This document shows positions 14,606 through 17,657 of a stretch of 17,657 nt of DNA, in pieces. Numbering within the stretch: the stretch's first letter is position 1; every line of letters begins with the position of its first letter. The notes beneath the pieces are model-generated. The model was given only the letters and a program-made list of their open reading frames with translations, had not been told where the DNA came from and searched no databases. The DNA comes from JANMEB01 sp041740495 (GTDB lineage: Bacteria; Planctomycetota; Planctomycetia; Pirellulales; Pirellulaceae). The position numbers and the translations under genes are program-made. Where the stretch lies: contig JBGSLW010000289.1 of NCBI GenBank assembly GCA_041740495.1, positions 1 through 17,657 of the forward strand, in the 5' to 3' direction.

Positions 14606-15226
14606 ATGGCCAAGTTGAAACTCAGCAAGAACGCGTTGCAACAGCAGCAGCAGCAACTGAAGCTGTATCGGAAGCTGTTGCCCTCGCTCGACCTCAAGCG
14701 ACGGCAGCTGACGGTCGAGGCGCAGCGGGCGCGGGCCGAACGGGATGCAGCGGTGGCGGCGGCCGAGACGCTCGATGCACAGATCGGCCAAGAGCTGCCG
14801 ATGCTCGCTGATCCCGAGCTCAACCTGACCGGCCTGGTCCAGATGACCGGCTACCGGGTGGTGGAGCAGAATGTCGTCGGCACCCGTTTGCCGATGCTGG
14901 AACATGTCGAGTTCCGCGTTGCCGAGGTTTCACGTTTGGGAACTCCCGCCTGGGTCGATATCCTGGTCCAGCGACTGAAGGATGCAGCCGAGGCGCGCGT
15001 GCGCTCGCAGATCGCCGGGCAACGGGTGGAGATCTTGCAGCAAGCAGTCCGGCGGATCACGCAGCGGGTGAATCTGTTCGAAAAAATCTTGATTCCGACC
15101 GCCCAGAAAAATATCCAGCGGATCCGCATTTTCTTGGGAGATACGGAACGAGCGGCGGTCGTGACCTCCAAGTTGGCCAAGGCCAAACAAGTCGCGGGCG
15201 GCGTCGCCGGGGGGAGCAGCGAATGA
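14606..15226 (+). CDS. atpD: V-type ATP synthase/ATPase subunit D (central rotor stalk)
   Basis: Forms the central axle that turns inside the A3B3 head; 206 residues. The N-terminal segment KLKLSKNAL followed by QLKLYRKLLPSLDLKRRQL is characteristic of D subunits, and the protein is predicted to be almost wholly helical, with long N- and C-terminal helices forming the antiparallel coiled coil. The second helix is visible near 125-190 (RVEILQQAVRRITQRVNLFEKILIPTA and onward). A run of six glutamines (residues 12-17, codons CAA/CAG) interrupts the first helix. The stop overlaps the start of subunit I in an ATGA (15223-15226). The start has only TTGAGG three bases upstream, an unusually close site. 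Confidence 0.95.
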   Translation: MAKLKLSKNALQQQQQQLKLYRKLLPSLDLKRRQLTVEAQRARAERDAAVAAAETLDAQIGQELPMLADPELNLTGLVQMTGYRVVEQNVVGTRLPMLEHVEFRVAEVSRLGTPAWVDILVQRLKDAAEARVRSQIAGQRVEILQQAVRRITQRVNLFEKILIPTAQKNIQRIRIFLGDTERAAVVTSKLAKAKQVAGGVAGGSSE

Positions 15227-17007
15227 CCATCGTGGCCCTCGAACACGTCACCCTCGCCGGACTGAGCCGTGAAAAATCTCAGATGTTGGACGAGTTGCAT
15301 CGGCGCGGCTGGTTGCAGCTGATCCCGGCCGGTTCTGTGACTCCGCCAGAGAGCGGGGCTGGTCCAAGTCCGGCGGCGACCGAGGCGTTGAAGTTCTTGC
15401 TCGCGTGTCCGGCGCGCCGGCGACAAACGACGGCCGATGCGCACTTTGATCCTGCACAAGTCGAACAGCAGGCGCTGGAGTTACAGAAGCGCATCGCCCT
15501 GCTCGAAACCGAGCGCGATGATTTGCGCGAGCGGTTGACCGCCGCGGAACCGTGGGGAGATTTTCGTTTTCCCAAACTCCACGAGTTGGCGGGCAATCGG
15601 CTGTGGTTCTATGTCGTTCCAGATCGCCAGATGCCGCAACTCGTCGGCAGCGAGTTGCGCTGGCAATCGCTGCGACGCGACGCCGGCACGAACTATGTCG
15701 TGGTGATTGATCCCGACGAACCGACAGGTCTGTCCGTACCACGCGTGCATATTGGCTCGCGGTCGCCGGGCGAACTGCGGGAGCGAATCGCGCAGGTCGA
15801 GCAGGCACTGGAGGCCGCGCAGGCGGAGCGGTCTGGCTTGACCCAATGGTGCCTGCTGCTGGCTCAGAATATCACGCGGTTGGAGAACCGCGCGGCGCGG
15901 ATCGCCGCGGAAAGCTGGACGTGCGATCGCGATCCCGTGTTCGCCGTCCAAGCCTGGGTTCCGCGCGAACACGTCGGCGAGTTGGCGGAATACGCCGCCC
16001 AGCAGGGATTTGTTTTCGAGCGCCGGCCGCCGCGACCCGAGGAGAATCCTCCGACGTTGATGCAGAATTCTTCGGCCGTGTCGGCGGGGGAAGACCTGGT
16101 GAACTTCTACATGACCCCGGGGTATTGGACGTGGGATCCCTCGCCGGTCGTGTTTTTTTCCTTCGCCATCTTCTTTGCGATGATTTTGGCGGACGCAGGG
16201 TATGCAGCCGTGTTGGGGATCGGCCTCTTGTGTGCCTGGCGGCCGATGGGGCGTTCGGCGGGCGGGTTGCGGATGCGCCCCTTGTTGGCGTGGATCGTTG
16301 GATTTTCGCTGATCTTTGGGGTGCTGGTCGGCAGTTACTTTGGCGTGACGCCGTCCCCCGATTCGCTGCCGGGCAGGTTGCACGTGCTCGATATGAACAA
16401 CAGCGGAATGATGATGGGTCTGTCGGTCCTGGTCGGGGCCCTGCACGTGATCTTGGCGAACGTGCTCGACGCGCGACGGCGGACCGATTGGCGCGAGGCG
16501 TTGGGGCCGCTCGGTTGGGCGGCCGCGATTGCCGGCGGATTGATTTTCGGGGTCGGCGCGGTCTTTCCGACCATGGCACTTCTCAAATCGGTAGGTGTCG
16601 TTGCCGCCGTGGCCGGTTTGCTGATGGTCGTGTTGTTTACCGCGCCGCATGAACGCGCGGGTTCACGCTTGCTGCAGGGGATGTTGGGCCTGACCAAGGT
16701 CTCGGCAGCGTTTGGGGACATCTTGAGCTATTTGCGATTGTTTGCCCTGGGTTTGGCCTCCGCCTCCTTGGCGGTGGCGTTCAACGACATGGCCGCCGGG
16801 ATTCGCAGCAGCATGCCGCGGTTTGGCTTGTTGCTGGCGCTTCTGATTTTGGCGTTCGGGCATGTTCTGAATTTGCTGCTGGGGATCTCCAGCGGTGTGA
16901 TTCACGGTCTGCGTCTGAACGTAATCGAATTTTTCAATTGGGGTCTGAAGGAAGAGGGACGTCGCTTCACACCCTTTCGACGAAAGGAAGGTTCCACATG
17001 GAAATGA
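15223..17007 (+). CDS. atpI: V-type ATP synthase/ATPase subunit I (membrane stator, subunit a homologue)
   Basis: Provides the stator half-channels for ion passage against the membrane ring; 594 residues. Residues 1-about 300 are the soluble arm, with coiled-coil stretches near 85-110 and 185-215. The C-terminal half holds about eight transmembrane helices, starting near 305 (SPVVFFSFAIFFAMILADAGYA) and ending near 575. The conserved segment FGDILSYLRLFALGLA contains R505, the position of the essential arginine of eukaryotic subunit a (Vph1 Arg735), and the last helix has a second conserved arginine in IHGLRLNVIEFF. It overlaps D by 4 bases and K by 10 bases, so the three should be made together. 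Confidence 0.95.
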   Translation: MTIVALEHVTLAGLSREKSQMLDELHRRGWLQLIPAGSVTPPESGAGPSPAATEALKFLLACPARRRQTTADAHFDPAQVEQQALELQKRIALLETERDDLRERLTAAEPWGDFRFPKLHELAGNRLWFYVVPDRQMPQLVGSELRWQSLRRDAGTNYVVVIDPDEPTGLSVPRVHIGSRSPGELRERIAQVEQALEAAQAERSGLTQWCLLLAQNITRLENRAARIAAESWTCDRDPVFAVQAWVPREHVGELAEYAAQQGFVFERRPPRPEENPPTLMQNSSAVSAGEDLVNFYMTPGYWTWDPSPVVFFSFAIFFAMILADAGYAAVLGIGLLCAWRPMGRSAGGLRMRPLLAWIVGFSLIFGVLVGSYFGVTPSPDSLPGRLHVLDMNNSGMMMGLSVLVGALHVILANVLDARRRTDWREALGPLGWAAAIAGGLIFGVGAVFPTMALLKSVGVVAAVAGLLMVVLFTAPHERAGSRLLQGMLGLTKVSAAFGDILSYLRLFALGLASASLAVAFNDMAAGIRSSMPRFGLLLALLILAFGHVLNLLLGISSGVIHGLRLNVIEFFNWGLKEEGRRFTPFRRKEGSTWK

Positions 17008-17441
17008 TGATGCTCACACTGGGTTGGATGGGACTGTATGCGCCGTTGGCGCTGGGGGCGATCGGCAGCATGATCGGCTGCATGCGCGGGGGGATGGCTG
17101 CGTGCGGTGCGATGCTGGAGGTGGAAAGCGGCTACGGGCGATACGTCGGTGTCGCGGCGATGCCTTCCTCACAGACGATCTATGGTATTGTCGTGACCAT
17201 GTCGCTGCCGGCGATCAAAGCCAGCACCGCCCCGGGGATCTTCGCCCTCGGGTCCTTGGCCGGCGTGGCGCTGATGCTGAGTGCGATGGCGCAGGGAACG
17301 GCCTGCGCCGCGGCGATCAATACCTCGAAGAGCAAGCCGGAAGTCTTTGGGATTTCGCTGGCGCCCGCCGCGTTGATCGAGGGCTTTGCGGTCTTCGCCT
17401 TTGTGTTTGCACTGGTACTCTCCGGGCGTTTGCCGGAGTAA
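16998..17441 (+). CDS. atpK: V-type ATP synthase/ATPase subunit K (membrane rotor ring), Na+-type signature
   Basis: Proteolipid of the rotating membrane ring; 147 residues. The ATG at 16998 is chosen because AAGGAAGG (16984-16991) lies 6 bases upstream, even though it overlaps the end of subunit I by 10 bases. It is a tandem duplication of the two-helix c-subunit hairpin: helices near 6-40, 50-75, 80-108 and 120-143. Only the second hairpin keeps the ion-binding carboxylate (E128 in ALIEGFAVF), as in Enterococcus NtpK and eukaryotic V-ATPases. S58, Q59, Q99 and E128 align with NtpK Thr64, Gln65, Gln110 and Glu139, and Y62 with Tyr68, so Na+ coupling is a reasonable inference. Confidence 0.95.
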   Translation: MEMMMLTLGWMGLYAPLALGAIGSMIGCMRGGMAACGAMLEVESGYGRYVGVAAMPSSQTIYGIVVTMSLPAIKASTAPGIFALGSLAGVALMLSAMAQGTACAAAINTSKSKPEVFGISLAPAALIEGFAVFAFVFALVLSGRLPE

Positions 17442-17504
17442 GCGGGGAAGACGGTAAAGTTGGCGTCGGACTCGGAATCGCAAAATCAACGACCAGGTGG
17501 AGTG

Positions 17505-17657
17505 ATGGAAAAAGCAGCTACGACCACAGAGGGTGTGCAACAGCTGATCGATCGGATCCGCGACGACGGCGTGCGCGCGGCACAGGCCGAAGCGGAACGG
17601 ATCTTGCGCGATGCCCGGCAGCAAGCGGCTTCGCTCGTCGCCGAAGCCCGCCGCGAG
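17505..17657 (+). CDS. atpE: V-type ATP synthase/ATPase subunit E, N-terminal part
   Basis: Only the first 51 residues are in the window; the frame is open at its right edge. AGGTGGAG (17495-17502) is the ribosome binding site; GTG at 17502 is an in-frame alternative start directly before the ATG. The sequence starts MEKAATTTEGVQQLIDRI and continues as an Ala/Glu/Arg-rich continuous helix (AAQAEAERILRDARQQAASL), as in the long N-terminal helix of peripheral-stalk E subunits. Position after K, 63 bases downstream, supports this. A helical stalk partner (G/H-type subunit) cannot be excluded from this fragment alone. Confidence 0.75.
   Translation, partial: MEKAATTTEGVQQLIDRIRDDGVRAAQAEAERILRDARQQAASLVAEARRE

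Noticed and set aside
15481..16650. Minus-strand open frame of 389 codons opposite V-ATPase subunit I
   Set aside because: His/Arg/Gln-rich sequence without domains, fully covered by the membrane half of subunit I on the other strand.

Overview
The window reads as a stretch of planctomycete chromosome, probably from the Pirellula/Rhodopirellula-like side of the phylum. The support is a very large PSCyt1-PSCyt2-PSD1 cytochrome protein (a family expanded in Planctomycetes), GC-rich coding sequence, many short intergenic palindromic repeats and a bacterial V-type ATPase operon. The lineage is inferred from gene content only; no rRNA or tRNA gene is present.

Layout, left to right. Positions 1-117 hold palindromic repeat units. 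A c-type cytochrome/PSD1 protein follows on the minus strand (209-3721). Divergent from it is an exported, strikingly eukaryote-like cyclophilin (3987-4610). A convergent gap with a repeat and a strong hairpin separates this from a small minus-strand TfoX/Sxy N-terminal-domain protein with a basic tail (4870-5307). A 431-bp divergent intergenic region contains a perfect 13+13 bp palindrome. Glycogen phosphorylase follows (5739-8255), then a two-gene RND efflux unit: lipoprotein adaptor (8509-9774) and inner-membrane pump (9782-12859). The right third is a V-type ATPase operon in the order B (12888-14210), D (14606-15226), I (15223-17007), K (16998-17441) and the start of E (17505 to the window end).

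How the genes work together. The V-ATPase genes encode a rotary ion pump: B with the absent A subunit forms the head, D the central rotor axle, I the stator membrane subunit, K the membrane ring and E the peripheral stalk. D/I and I/K overlap by 4 and 10 bases, which suggests translational coupling. Subunit A is not upstream of B, where it lies in chlamydial operons; the RND pump gene is there instead, only 28 bases from the B start. A may lie after E, beyond the window. The adaptor and pump form one efflux operon; no outer-membrane TolC-like partner is visible. The remaining genes look like independent transcription units.

I see no clearly new multi-gene system. The most unusual items are: (1) a 281-bp inverted duplication (two 90-bp arms, 8 mismatches, 101-bp centre) of a palindromic repeat between V-ATPase genes B and D; (2) the cyclophilin, which carries the complete plant-type divergent-loop redox set with exactly two cysteines in the mature protein; (3) ring subunit K, which keeps the side-chain residues that bind Na+ in Enterococcus hirae NtpK; (4) the 28-bp operator-like palindrome between the TfoX-like gene and glycogen phosphorylase; (5) a discoidin-like domain apparently nested inside another domain of the PSD1 protein.
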